DNA of 64,000 bases, taken from NCBI GenBank assembly GCA_019059635.1, contig JAGVRJ010000007.1, forward strand, positions 2,170,001-2,234,000, read 5' to 3'. This stretch comes from Proales similis (Eukaryota; Rotifera; Eurotatoria; Ploima; Proalidae). The notes beneath the pieces were generated by a model. That model saw only the letters and a list, made by a program, of their open reading frames with translations, did not search any database and was not told the DNA's origin. Position 1 is the first letter of the stretch, and each line of letters begins with the position of its first letter. Both the position numbers and the translations under genes were made by a program. This document shows, piece by piece, positions 12,901 through 23,764 of this stretch.

Positions 12901-13927
12901 TCCTATCTCCCTCTCGCTGCTCTGATCCAGCCCTTGAACGAACGCTCTTAATTGATTCAAACAATCCAATTGTCTCGAGCCAAGTTCGTCTGTTGGCTCA
13001 GTCAGAAAAATTGCTTAGGCTCGGCCGACCAGGTCTAGTTTGCTCAGAGCAAATCGAACACAGTTCAAAGATGTTTGAATGAATCGTTAGTTCAGCCTCG
13101 TTGATCAAAGCCCTCTTCAGCTGACTTGACTCATCTTGTTCTTTTCTACTTTCTCAACATCGTCCTCAGGATAGATGGCAACAAGTGACAGACTTTTTCC
13201 TGTCCATTCGATCAAACGTATAAAATAGTTTTTTTTTTTTGTTAATTAAACGCGAATTAATAAAGCTCGAACTAAAGGTTGAAAAAGCCCTCGTTCAACA
13301 TTCAACACTCCTATTTGGCCCCTTCAAATACAAATCAGTCTGACCGCCTTGTGCGCTTGCGGTTGTTTGCCTGTTATTCAAGAAGCAAATTTTGTCGATG
13401 AATCTAAGTGACGAGATATTGGCTTCAATTTTATTCATTTTGACGAGGAATTTTTGGCTTTAATATTTTAAGGCGAAAGAAACAGCTCGAGATTGGGGCG
13501 TTTTGTACAAGCGAAAAGCGTGTAAAGTCTTGCAAATTTACACAGTAGAAATGAAAAAAAGAAAGAAAGTAAAAGAACAATGAAGAAAAAAGAGCAAAAT
13601 GTTCCTATTAAGTTGGGCCGATCGAAACTAAACATTAAATGAATACTTGTGTCGGATTTTACTAAATATTCCGATGTCAGACAAACAGATAATTACCAAA
13701 AATTAAAGAATATTTCTCTCAATTTTAGAATTATGGGTTTTTTGCTGCTAATTGGTTATGTTTGATTTGTCTCTTGCCGCAAACAGCTGAAATCCGAGCG
13801 AAAACTAACTCACACTCACACTCACACTCACACGCACACCCACAGGCACAGCGCAATGAAGAATGTAAATCTGAATAACCGTACTGTTTACCAGATTAGC
13901 CAACTAGAGTCGTGCATACAACCGCCG
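9937..13927. other. About 4 kb without a recognisable gene, upstream of foxB
   Basis: No frame here gives a protein I can support. It contains many simple repeats: CT runs near 10229-10250 and 11996-12036, a TA run at 12405-12416, CA runs near 9475, and a CACACT-type array at 13805-13836. AATTAA- and ATTAAT-type homeodomain-like words are frequent (for example near 10330, 12380 and 13250). In a genome this tight, such a block between a developmental regulator and period suggests enhancer DNA. That is an inference. Confidence 0.5.
13805..13836. repeat. CACACT-type simple repeat
   Basis: Imperfect array of ACTCAC/ACACTC units just beyond the 3' end of period. Nothing else is seen in it. Confidence 0.8.
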
Positions 13928-16900
13928 TCAAGACGTTTTGGTCATAAGCGATTTAAAGCAGTCGTCATAAATAGTCTGATTGAGCTGCGCCTGCTGATCA
14001 CCAGTGTCCATCGGGATAGTCTCCTCGACCGACTTTTTTTCACCTTGCTCTCTGACCGTAGAGTCTTGTGGATGGTCTGAATGCTGGTGCACATCGACCG
14101 CCTCTTGCCGCTCATTCTCTTTCTTCCTCACCAATTCCACATAGTTCTTCATTAGCTTAAGACAAAGACCGTCGTCGAACTCGGGCTGTTCTTCACATGA
14201 CTGCTGTTCGGCCTGAGTAATGGCGGCCTGACTTGACGTTTCCTTGCTGCACTTTGCCTTCTCATTCGTAGAGCTCATGTTCTCGGTCGACTCGAGCGTA
14301 GATGACGGCGAGTCGAATAGATACGTGCTCGAGTCGTCGTATTCGTTCGTGTTGTTGCTGCTCTCTGCTCCGTCTTCCTTTCTGTTTGCGCCCAGCGGCG
14401 AGCGTTTGCTGCTTATTTCATCGAAACGACTAAACCGCTTGAACTGACTAAGGAATTTGTTCTTGAGCGATGAGTAGATCAAGTGCAAGTTTTCGATCGA
14501 GTTCAAATCGACATCGGCCGAGTCTGTTCTGTCGGACAAGTCCAGCAGTATTTTCTTTATGTAGCCGTTGAGCAAGTCCGAGTCGTTCGAGTCGATCGAT
14601 TCGTAGTCGTTTATAAGATCTGAGTTGATGCCGAGCAGATTGGCAATGATGCGTAGACGTTTCTTAAGCTCTTTTAAATCACCGGAACTTCCAGCCTCCA
14701 CACTGCCGCTTCCCATCATTTTGAGCAGGACATCGGCCTCTTTCAGTCGTCGAGCAATTTCGTTGCCGTGTCGTTGGCAACGCTTCCAAAACTTGATCAC
14801 ATCCTCAGTGTTACTCACGCTGCTCTCTGTGCTCGTGTTGTTATTGCTGCTTCCACTGTCACTGAACGGAACACCGAAGCTCTCATTGGTGACCTTTGCC
14901 AGCTCCTGTGACGCTGATTGCTGCTGGTGCTGGTGTTGCATCACAGCGGACGGCTGAGGCATTTTCCTACTCTCCAACTTCTCGTCCGGACTCGACTTGG
15001 AGCCGCCGAATGTCTCGTGGTAGATCTGGGGATTGTCACAGTCGAGCTCATTCAATGCATTCGAGTAGAGCGCCGGCGCGTTTGACTCCAATGTGTACAA
15101 TGAGTCGGCCTGAGTTGCATTTATGGTTGACGAGCGCCCTCGTTTGCTCGTGGGCTCATAGTCATTTCTACTAAAAACGTTCGGTGCTTGTGCGCATATA
15201 CTTCGAGGCGATTTGGTGACAGAGAAGCGTTTGAGCGGCCGTTTGACTTTTCGCAATATCTCCTGAACATAATACTCGTCCTGCTCTCGAGTGTGCTTTT
15301 CCAGCGCTTCTTTGGTCAGTTGATTGTATGCTCGTGATTCAAGCTCTTCCTCGAAACTGCTGCTCGACATGTCCTGCGACAGGCGTGGGTCCGTACTCAC
15401 GCTCACCGAGTCCGGTTGGCGGCCTTTCATTCCGCTCTCTTCCAACTCGTCGTAATTGTCGCTCTCGTCGACCAGCACAATTTTCGAATGGCTTTTTGAC
15501 GAGCGCGAGTTGCTCTTTTTGAATATTAGCTCGGCGTCTTGATGAAGCATGGTCCGATCGAGTTGCATCTCGCTCAGCTCACTTGACTTGGGCTCATCCC
15601 AGCCACATGGCAGCTCGTCAATATACTTGCAGATCATGTACTGGGTAACAAACGACTTGTCTTGTAGCATGCTCGCTTCGGCCGACTGATTTTCTTGCGC
15701 CATCGACTCCTCTTTTAACTTGAGAATCGAATCGGCAAGGCCTCGTTGCGACAGCTGCTGCTGCGGCAAGGCGCCTGTCTGGAACTGAGCACTAGTCGAA
15801 CGTTTGCGCTGCATTTGACCGGTCGATTGGGACTTGTTCGACAAAGGTGCTACCTTTGAGCCTGGCAGGCCCGGCTGAGCGAACAAATTGTAGTCCGGAT
15901 TGTGCTCAAGTATTTTGGCCGTCAGCTGGGCGTACTCGGGATATTCATACGCGTGTCGCTGGCGTGGACTGGGCGTAGCAGGCGAAGGCTGCGAGACCTT
16001 GCTGCGCTTGTTTATTCGATTCTGGTCTTGACAATAGTCGGCGCTGAGGTTTTTGCGCTTGATAAGCTTAATCAGATCCTCGCCGAGCTGTTTAACCCCT
16101 TCGGTCGAGTTTGTGAAACCTTTGGACGCGCAATCACCGATTTCCTTCGTGATCTGCTCTATAAGTGAGGGGGCGTGGCCAACCGCTGGCTTAGTTTCAA
16201 ATATGCTCTTGTTTAGCGGCTCGTTCAGAATATTATGTTTGCCGGTGATGAACTCGATTTGCTTTTTCCACGGATTTACAAACCAGGTCCAGTTAGTTTT
16301 CACCGACACATAGCAGCCGTTTCTGCATCGCCATCTGTACACGTCGTGGTTTATCTTCTCCTTGCCGCTGAATATGTCCAAATGCACTTGTTTGAGTTTA
16401 TTTAGATCGTCGACGTGCACAAAGTTGAGCAAAGTTTTGCCCTCCATCTCCTGGGGCAAATAGCCGAGCAGTTCGGTCACTCTTGTCTCGAGCTTGGTGA
16501 ACTCGAGCTGGATATTGTGCTCACTAATGAAGCATCGGTCGGTGAAATTGTCGCTCAACGGCTGCATGAACGCAATGCTTGGAAAGAATAAATGAAATAT
16601 GATACAAGCCTCGGAGAGCATCTCGTCTGCAGAGTTTGACACGTCGTTCTCATTTATTCTATTCAAGGGGTCCAGCTTGCCTCTATCAGACGCCTGCAGT
16701 TCCTGCTGCTTTTTCACGCTTATCTTCTTTGCTTTCAATTGGACCCGGAACGACTCGTACTCGACCGTTCCTTCGCTTATTAACAGTCTCGACTCGCTCT
16801 GATCGGAGCCTTTTGAAATGCTTTCGTCTTTGCCGCTTGTGTCGTCGCTGTAGGCCGAGCTGTCACTCGATGATTTCACGCCCTTCTTGCGAAATTTCCT

Positions 16901-17847
16901 AATCACAGACACAATGTGTGAGCGACTTTTTCAATGCTCTACGCTCAAAACTATGCTCACCTGAAACGAAGGAAAAATGGGTCCATCTCGATTGCAGTCA
17001 AGTCAAGACTGTCGCGATTCTAAAGGATACAACGCCGATCAAAACGCTGAATGCAAATGTAGGTCAAATGACTCACAATTTTGCCGTTGAGCTCGCAAAG
17101 TCTCAAAAGTAGAAGATTCGCGTCGCTCGGGTACAAAAAGTCAATTGGCCTCTTGCCAATCATTTGAGGTGCGCCAAGCTCTTGAATGAGCTTGTCGTCT
17201 ACGTAAATTATCAAGCCGGTCTTGACGAGGATCGAAATGCACATGTCGTCCGGTCCGGCTAGTTTTCTGATGAATTTCTCGCTGTTCGCATGATTTGGAC
17301 TGGCATGCGACGATACCGAGCCCAGATAAGAGAGCGGCGATTCAGAATGCGTTCGCGGCAGATCGGATCTAAACGGCGGCACTTTGAGCAGAATGTTCTC
17401 GACCTGAATTTGCTTTTGTAGGTTGCGGATGTGCTGGATGGTTTTCAGCATGACCAGGTCGAGCTCGTTGCTTTGCGCCGAGACAGACGAGTAGGCGCTT
17501 TGGGAACCAGTTCCGCTGCTGCTCGACTCGCTTGCCTCATAGCCTGACTTTTCCACCGGGCCTGGCTCGGTCTGCTTCACACTGGTTGTATTTACTGCTG
17601 GCGGCTGCCTCTGAAATCTGATCAGATTCTTGAGCTCTTCGAGCAGATGCTTGTTCCTCAAGGTCAACTGACGAGAGTCAGCCGGCGTGCCACTGAACTC
17701 GGACGATGAAGAGACGCTCGTGCCGAGGCCCGAGTCGGCCGCGTTTTTACTCGTATCCGATGCGCCATATGAACAGGCGTAGTATTTGGCCAGGGCGGCG
17801 CTGTCGTCGCCCGATGATGAAGAGCCTTCAGATTTATTCATGCTCAT
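13928..17847 (-). CDS. per: PERIOD circadian clock protein (PAS repressor)
   Basis: Negative limb of the circadian clock. It binds TIM or CRY and represses CLOCK/BMAL-type activators. Three exons: 17847-17077, 17019-16961 and 16898-13928, with phases that join cleanly to 1266 aa. Exon 1 has Ser-rich sequence, a helical stretch (QIQVENILLK) and PAS-A (MCISILVKTGLIIYVDDKLI, then GKRPIDFLYPSD). Exon 2 reads NRDSLDLTAIEMDPFFLRF. Exon 3 has PAS-B, with RVTELLGYLPQEMEGKTLL, then YRWRCRNGCYVSVKTNWTWF and NPWKKQIEFITGKHNILNEP. The string PWxxxIEFIxGKH followed by PLN is typical of PER rather than of other PAS proteins. The long C-terminal half is Ser-rich and low in complexity, with many possible casein-kinase sites. 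I saw no CACGTG E-box within about 850 bp upstream. Confidence 0.9.
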
Positions 17848-18708
17848 GAATAAGCTCTTGTGAATGAATTTTACTCAAGTTCACTCTATTGCGTCCTTAT
17901 ATCGGCGCTTTGTTCATCTATTCGAAATGTATTACAATGCACACACACACGATCAGTATTCAATTGACCAAATACATCGATTAACAAGAACAACAAAAAC
18001 AACAAAAAAACACAATCGCTGGACGAGCGGGCGGGCGAGCGGGCGGTCTATCGCGCATATTGCCACTCTATGATATAACTGCGATGCTTGTATGGAAGAC
18101 AGATCCAAATTATGTGCCTGCAGTCATACGCATCGAAACGTGATGGATGCGGTTAATTTTAAATCGATTATGCACTCTCAAAAGTGATTCGTTCACCGCA
18201 CTAAGCTATTTGCACGAGGGCACAATTTTTGTCCGCTTAGAATGCGCTTCAATTATTCATTGGCGGCTTGGCGCGCATCTACGAGATAATTCGAGACAGC
18301 ACTTGGAAATCAACGTGCGATTTTATGGCGAATTGCGACATTTCATCTCTCTCATGACCTCAAGCTCCAACTTGATGAGCGCATTTTTATGGCGAGCGTA
18401 AGATTCACTTGACAGTGACTGTCGAGCGTAAGATTTGATTGGGTCGAGTGACTTAGTCAATCGGTTAATTGATTTCAATATAATTTGGCCTCGATTCAGT
18501 TGAACAAAAGTTCATGGGAGGCCAATAGAGAGGGAAGCAGAGAAATAAAGAATTCAGAAAAAGAAAAACTTGACTGCGTCCCGTTCGCTTCTAAACAAAG
18601 CTAGAGTTTGATTTGCAATCGAAACAAGAGAACCAATTCTAACTTCTTCCAACTACGGTTGTACTACTTCGTTCAAATGAACGCGGCCAAGGCGGGCACT
18701 GCTTAGAG
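17848..18708. other. Divergent intergenic region between period and MRPS35
   Basis: No coding signal. It holds an ACAC run near 17940, an A-rich stretch near 17990, and a 13 bp direct repeat (CGAGCGTAAGATT) at about 18395 and 18425. The period 5' UTR and promoter must lie here. Confidence 0.5.
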
Positions 18709-20228
18709 ATGATTCGAAGTTGGGTGAAATGCAAACTGTCCTCTTGCCTGCAGCGACAGACAAGCAGCGTTCTAGTCTTTGCCAGTCGCAAAGACTTTTC
18801 CACTTCCCAAGTTAATCAAAGCGAGGAGGGGAACAGCGACTCGCAAGAAGGTGCCCGTCAAGTCTTTTCTCCTTCTTCTGCTGCTCAAATTTAAATGAAA
18901 GCGAAAATCTGGATGCAGGCGCAAGCACCAAAGAGCGAGTGTTCTTCAAAGAGCAGATTGAGATCGATGGATTCAAAGTGTTCGATCCGTACATGAATAA
19001 AAAACGGCCGACGAACCAGTTCGAGTCACGGTCGAGACGTGAGGTATTCAACGACAAGCTGGCTGGTCATTTGTTTCGTTCATTTGTTATTTGGCAAAAG
19101 TACAAAAAAATGGAGCGCGACGAACTAGCCAGATACCACAAGATGCCAGTCGACCAGGACTGGACCAATGTGTGGCCAAGCAAGAGTGTGTTTAAACAGT
19201 CGGCTGTGCCTCTGCCTGTTCGACAAGGATTCACCAGAAACGAGAGCGAGAACGGAAACTTGCCGCCTGAGAAGTATGGCAACACCGAGCTCATGAAAAT
19301 TCCCAACTTTCTGCATCTCACGCCTCTTCACATTAAAAAGCAATGCAGCGCCATCAAGAGTAGGCCCACATGCTCCAATTAGTCGAATCTTGCCAATCGC
19401 TGACCCCTGATTGCTTGTGAACGTAGAATTCTGTACCAAATGGCCACAAGAGCTGACCGACGACGAAGAGTGCGCTCGTCACTTTCCGATTGAGATAACT
19501 CATTCAAATTACATCTACGACGGACCTAGTCTCAGAGACGATCGGGCGCGAGTGGTTAATTTAAAGGCAAGCCGAGCCATTTTACCCTTTTCAGTCGGCG
19601 TTTCAATTCAACTAACGGCCTTCTTCATTCGCATCGATTATTTCAGATGAAGGTATCGAATCTAGACTTAGACGAGGCCTCGAGAGTGAAATTCATTCAA
19701 CTCGCTGGCGAGCATTACGACCCGAAGAGCGACGAAATCAGTCTAACTGCTGACAGGTGAGACATTTCTCAGACTCGATCCCAGCGTTCTTGGTCTTCAG
19801 CGTTGGCACGTCTCTTAGCTGTCCGTACCGACGACAAAATGAAGACTACGCGATGTATTTACTCACTTCACTCTATTTCGAGGCAAAGGTAAGCAACATG
19901 CGCATGCGCAGCTTATAATCGAGACTGAGGAAAACTAAATTCAATCGAGTAGAAAAGAGAACCATGGGAGCAGGATATGCAAGAAGATGATCATTTGGAG
20001 TTTAAATGGGCCAATAGCCGATCGCTAGAAAACACAAGAGAAATGCTCAAAAAGCTTAAACTAGACGGCGACAACGACAAATCGACAGACGACGAGCACG
20101 CGCTCCTATCTAATGAAAAAGCGCAAGATTACGGTGAGAAAGTTGGCCGACTGTTCAACGAGGGTGAGACGAGCCAAAACCTCAACTCGTATAAGAAGAG
20201 CGTCCTCAACCTTCTCAGCGTAAATTAG
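18709..20228 (+). CDS. MRPS35: Mitochondrial small ribosomal subunit protein mS35 (MRPS35)
   Basis: Component of the mitochondrial 28S ribosomal subunit. Exons: 18709-18850, 18919-19359, 19427-19566, 19647-19756, 19819-19888 and 19953-20228. The start MIRSWVKCKLSSCLQRQTSS is basic and Ser-rich, as expected of a mitochondrial presequence. Family strings: MPVDQDWTNVWPSKSVFKQS, AVPLPVRQGF, LMKIPNFLHLTPLHIKKQC, FCTKWPQEL, HFPIEI, GPSLRDDRARVV and RRQNEDYAMYLLTSLY, in the order seen in human MRPS35. The intron after RVVNLK starts with GC (AAG then GCAAGC), and using it keeps the exact spacing of the human protein. Followed 218 bp later on the same strand by spermidine synthase. Confidence 0.93.
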
Positions 20229-20445
20229 TAGAAAAGCATTGGTTTAGAGAAAGAGAGCAATAAAACTCAATTTACTCTGTCTTGCCTTCGGTCTGCGTCA
20301 AGCCCTGGCCCGCTTGAACCTGCATTCACAGTGCCTCTCAGATTCGTTCAATTTAACGAATTAAACGAAAGAATTCAACAGACGAGTGAACAACACACCG
20401 AATTTAAGACCGATATTTGTTTAGAATCTCCGAACGCCATACACC

Positions 20446-21518
20446 ATGAATACGATGAAAGAGGGTTGGTTCAGCGAGGTGGACACCGAGCTGTGGCCTG
20501 GCCAGTGCTTCTCGCTCCAGTGCGACCAGCTTCTTTACCAGGGCAAGTCTAAATATCAAGATGTGTTGGTATTCAACAAGTGAGTCGACTCGGGCTGGAC
20601 ACGATCGTTCACATCATTTGAGCCCATTTTTTCAAAAGCAAAACATTCGGCAACGTTTTGGTGCTCGATGATCGAATCCAGTGCACTGAGTTTGATGAGT
20701 TCTCATACCAAGAGATGATCAGCTTTTTGCCGCTCAACGCCCATCCCAACCCAGAGCGAGTCCTCATCATCGGCGGCGGTGACGGCGGAGTTGCTCGTGA
20801 AGTAACCAAACATCCGTTGGTCAAGAAAGTGGTTCAGTGCGAAATCGACGAGGTCAGACTAGTTTGCTTGGCAACGCTCTTGATCAAACCGCGAGTATGA
20901 TTCGGCTGTTTAGGATGTTGTCAAAGTATCCAGACAGTTCTTGCCCAACATGGCTCGTGGATTCGACCACGAGAAACTCACTCTCCATATCGGCGACGGA
21001 TTCGAATTCCTGAAAAATCATCAAAACGAGTTTGATGTTATCATCACTGATTCGTCAGATCCAGAGGGACCCGCTGAGAGCCTTTTCGAGGGCTCCTACT
21101 ATGAGCTGATGAAGAACGCTCTTCGTCCGAATGGTATCGTCTGCTGCCAAGGCGGAAGTTTTGGGTTTTCCAAGATTTGATCAAGAAAGTGCTCACTTTT
21201 GCCAGTGACATTTTCCCCTCGGTCTCATATGCTCAGATCTCAACCCCGACATATCCGACCGGTTCAATCGGATTCGTGATCTGCAGTCTTGAACAGGTAA
21301 GCGTGCGAGTTTGCAGAAACACTTCTCAAAGATCTCAATGAATTCCTGACCCTAAATCGAAGGACAAAAAGTTCTCTGAGCCAGTTCATGCTTTTACCGA
21401 CGCGGATGTAGAGAAATATGAACTCAAATACTATTCGACTGACATCCATCGAGCTTCGTTCGTACTACCGACCAAGTTTCAAAAGGTTCTGAATGGAATC
21501 AAGAACTATCGCAAATAA
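20446..21518 (+). CDS. SRM: Spermidine synthase, with a one-base frame break in exon 3
   Basis: Transfers aminopropyl from decarboxylated SAM to putrescine. Exons: 20446-20579, 20639-20852, 20914-21296 and 21363-21518. Family strings: [49 protein letters not shown] (SAM-like binding loop), VVQCEIDED, the active-site [18 protein letters not shown], and C-terminal [15 protein letters not shown]. In exon 3, after IVCCQGG, the frame meets TGA at about 21178. The +1 frame then resumes with [14 protein letters not shown], which aligns residue for residue with human WLHLDLIKEM. One missing T in the run at 21156-21166 explains this exactly. Sequencing or assembly error is likelier than a dead gene, because the flanking exons look fully constrained. 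The stop TAA overlaps AATAAA. Confidence 0.92.
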
Positions 21519-21912
21519 ACAAGCTAAACATCGTTTATTAGACGAATATAGAGCGATTTCAAACCGAGCCTCTCTTTTATTTTTGGTTTTCAAACTCAAA
21601 ATGGTTCAGGGGTTTCTAAGAATATCCGTTTTTGAAAAGAGAACCGAGTGAAATATAAGCGCACGCAAAATAGAGTGCAAGTAGTTATGTTAAGTTAGAT
21701 TAGCTCGCGGGTAGATTAAAGTTACATGTGAGGCGAGAATATTATCGAACCGGCAGTAGGGGCGATCAAAGAATCGTAGCCATCCGATTAAAATTGATTA
21801 AAATTGTCATTTCGAGAGACAAAGCTCAACGGCGAGCAATCACTAAAACTAACATATTTTTAATCCTAGTGGGTGAATAGGACTGAGCCGAGGGGCGCAA
21901 CCACAATCCGCC
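21519..21912. other. Intergenic and 5' UTR
   Basis: Nothing coding seen. A/T-rich sequence leads into the start of the next gene. It probably contains its promoter and 5' UTR. Confidence 0.45.
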
Positions 21913-23589
21913 ATGAACAACCCCAAATTCTTTACCAGCACTGGTATGCTTCTCAAGACTCTAGCGGACGATACGAGCAGCTTCCAGACCCAACATTCGC
22001 CGTCGCCCGCAGCCTCGTCGGTCCTCCAGATGCCGGCCGGCTTTCATCAAAGCAGTGCGCCCGTCCGGCCACCTTTCAATGCCAATCTCGCCTACTCAAA
22101 CGTGTTCGGGCAGATGCCAGCTCCAGGCCTGGACTATTATCGAGGCATAAATCAGGCTCCCGCTCTTCCCGAAATTGCAGTCTTGACAAACTCGACCAGT
22201 CAGCATCGATGGCATCAACCGAAGCGTTCACGTCACGGTAATAAACGACGCGGTGGCGATTCAACAGCAAGCGCTCCGACAAGTTCAGCCGTTGAACTGC
22301 CTGAAACATTCGGTTTGCCAGCAAACACCAGCAGTTTGACCAAATCAAGTCGAACTGAGTCGAAAAAGACCAACGGCGACAAAGAGGCCAAGAACGGCGA
22401 AGAGCTTGAAATAATCGCCGAATCTTATCCGGCTGCGGCCGCTTCGATTGCAAAAACAAATGCGACTGTGGACGATTCTTTTAAAAACTACCTGAGCAAA
22501 AACTACAACGCAATCATGTCTGTGGCGAGCAAGCCTCAGAGCAACTTTGTCTCAAACGTCTCCTGCCTCAACCAGCTCTTGGATGGCTTCTACGAGAACA
22601 AATTGAAAAGGTATCGGCCATACTCGAATGTGAAGGCACGCGAAATATTCGGAATAGAACGAGACACAGACGACGAAGACGACGACGACGACCAAGAGAA
22701 AAATGTCAGAGATGACAGAGAAGGACCGGTGAAGCGAAAGCATTTGGTGATTATCGACGACACAAACGAAGAGACACACAAGCCTTGGATTACAACAGAG
22801 CTGATAAAACTCATCAAGCATCGAAACCAGCTGCAGGCTAAAATAAACGAGAACAGCACCAATGCGGTCGAGAACGACGAAGAGCTGCTAAAGAGATTCC
22901 GCAATCTTCGCAACAAAGTCACCAAGCTGGTGAAGAAGGCGCGCAAGGACTATTTGAACAAATACGGCGAAGAAGGCATGAGGAAAGTCGACGAGGCAAA
23001 AGCGGTTGCTGAACAGCCCACTGCCGCCGCCAATAGCCAAGCGGCGGCTAAGGAAGTAGAAAGTGCGGCCAAAGGCGAGCCGTCTGGAAAATCAAACGAA
23101 ATTGTCAGCAAGTTGAAGACAGAATCGCTTTTGAACAATCAGAGCGCAGTGCTGCTTGAATTGTACAACACTTACTTCAACCAGTATATGCAGCAGTACA
23201 AGAAACAGCAAGAAGAGGCCACTTCGACCACTGGCGAGGACAGCTATGAGCAGCTTCAGAAGCAGGCCAGCTTCTACGCCCAGCAGCAGGCTGTTCTTCA
23301 GAAGCAGCTCGAACAGAGCCTTACCCAATCTGCCCAGCAGCTCATCCAAGAGATTGCTAGCATCGCTACCTCGCAGGCCAACGTCGGCAACAACAGCTCA
23401 TCGCAGTCGTTCGTATTTAATCAATTCATGCACCAGCCGCAGCATCAACTACATATGCACCATCATCACCATCATTCGGGCACTCAGCCGGCTGCCGGTA
23501 GCGGCGTTCCCGTCGGCGCAGCTGCCGGAACTCATCCGATCGCCGGCTACGGCCGCCCTGCACCGCCTCCTTCTTCTCGATATTATTGA
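21913..23589 (+). CDS. Unidentified 558 aa low-complexity protein with a LINE-linker-like segment
   Basis: I do not recognise an orthologue. It is a single uninterrupted frame from the ATG at 21913 (context CCGCCATGA). The N-terminal third is rich in Ser, Pro and Ala. Residues 250-275 carry an acidic run (DTDDEDDDDD) before a basic patch VKRKHLV. Residues 290-356, starting KPWITTELIKLIKHRNQL and including FRNLRNKVTKLVKKARKDYL, resemble the linker between endonuclease and reverse transcriptase in non-LTR retrotransposon ORF2 proteins. No endonuclease or RT motif is present on either side, so this is not an intact element. The C-terminal third is Gln-rich with helical QQQAVLQKQLEQ units, then a His run and a Gly/Pro tail. 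The makeup suggests a nuclear scaffold or RNA/chromatin factor; the function is unknown. Confidence 0.7.
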   Translation: MNNPKFFTSTGMLLKTLADDTSSFQTQHSPSPAASSVLQMPAGFHQSSAPVRPPFNANLAYSNVFGQMPAPGLDYYRGINQAPALPEIAVLTNSTSQHRWHQPKRSRHGNKRRGGDSTASAPTSSAVELPETFGLPANTSSLTKSSRTESKKTNGDKEAKNGEELEIIAESYPAAAASIAKTNATVDDSFKNYLSKNYNAIMSVASKPQSNFVSNVSCLNQLLDGFYENKLKRYRPYSNVKAREIFGIERDTDDEDDDDDQEKNVRDDREGPVKRKHLVIIDDTNEETHKPWITTELIKLIKHRNQLQAKINENSTNAVENDEELLKRFRNLRNKVTKLVKKARKDYLNKYGEEGMRKVDEAKAVAEQPTAAANSQAAAKEVESAAKGEPSGKSNEIVSKLKTESLLNNQSAVLLELYNTYFNQYMQQYKKQQEEATSTTGEDSYEQLQKQASFYAQQQAVLQKQLEQSLTQSAQQLIQEIASIATSQANVGNNSSSQSFVFNQFMHQPQHQLHMHHHHHHSGTQPAAGSGVPVGAAAGTHPIAGYGRPAPPPSSRYY

Positions 23590-23764
23590 GTATCGTTTAG
23601 CTCATTTTCGATTTACGTATTTGCTCAGGCTAGTGATCGAGTCCACGTTCTCGCGGCTCGGCCCACGTTCGAAGTTAAAAATAAAACACACTTCATCTTT
23701 GCGCCTGTTTATTTCAATTTTGCTTTTCAATCGCGACGGGTTTCAACTCATTAGCTAGACATGC

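Noticed and set aside
17848-18708. Clock E-box upstream of period
   Set aside because: No CACGTG within the intergenic region; CACGTG words elsewhere (near 4697, 33767 and 49986) lie by other genes.
20446-21518. Calling spermidine synthase a pseudogene
   Set aside because: Only one base is off, in a homopolymer; all introns, catalytic residues and the poly(A) signal are intact.
23440-23490. His-run and Gln-rich tail at 23.4 kb as a homeobox-type gene
   Set aside because: No homeodomain or other fold; low-complexity only.
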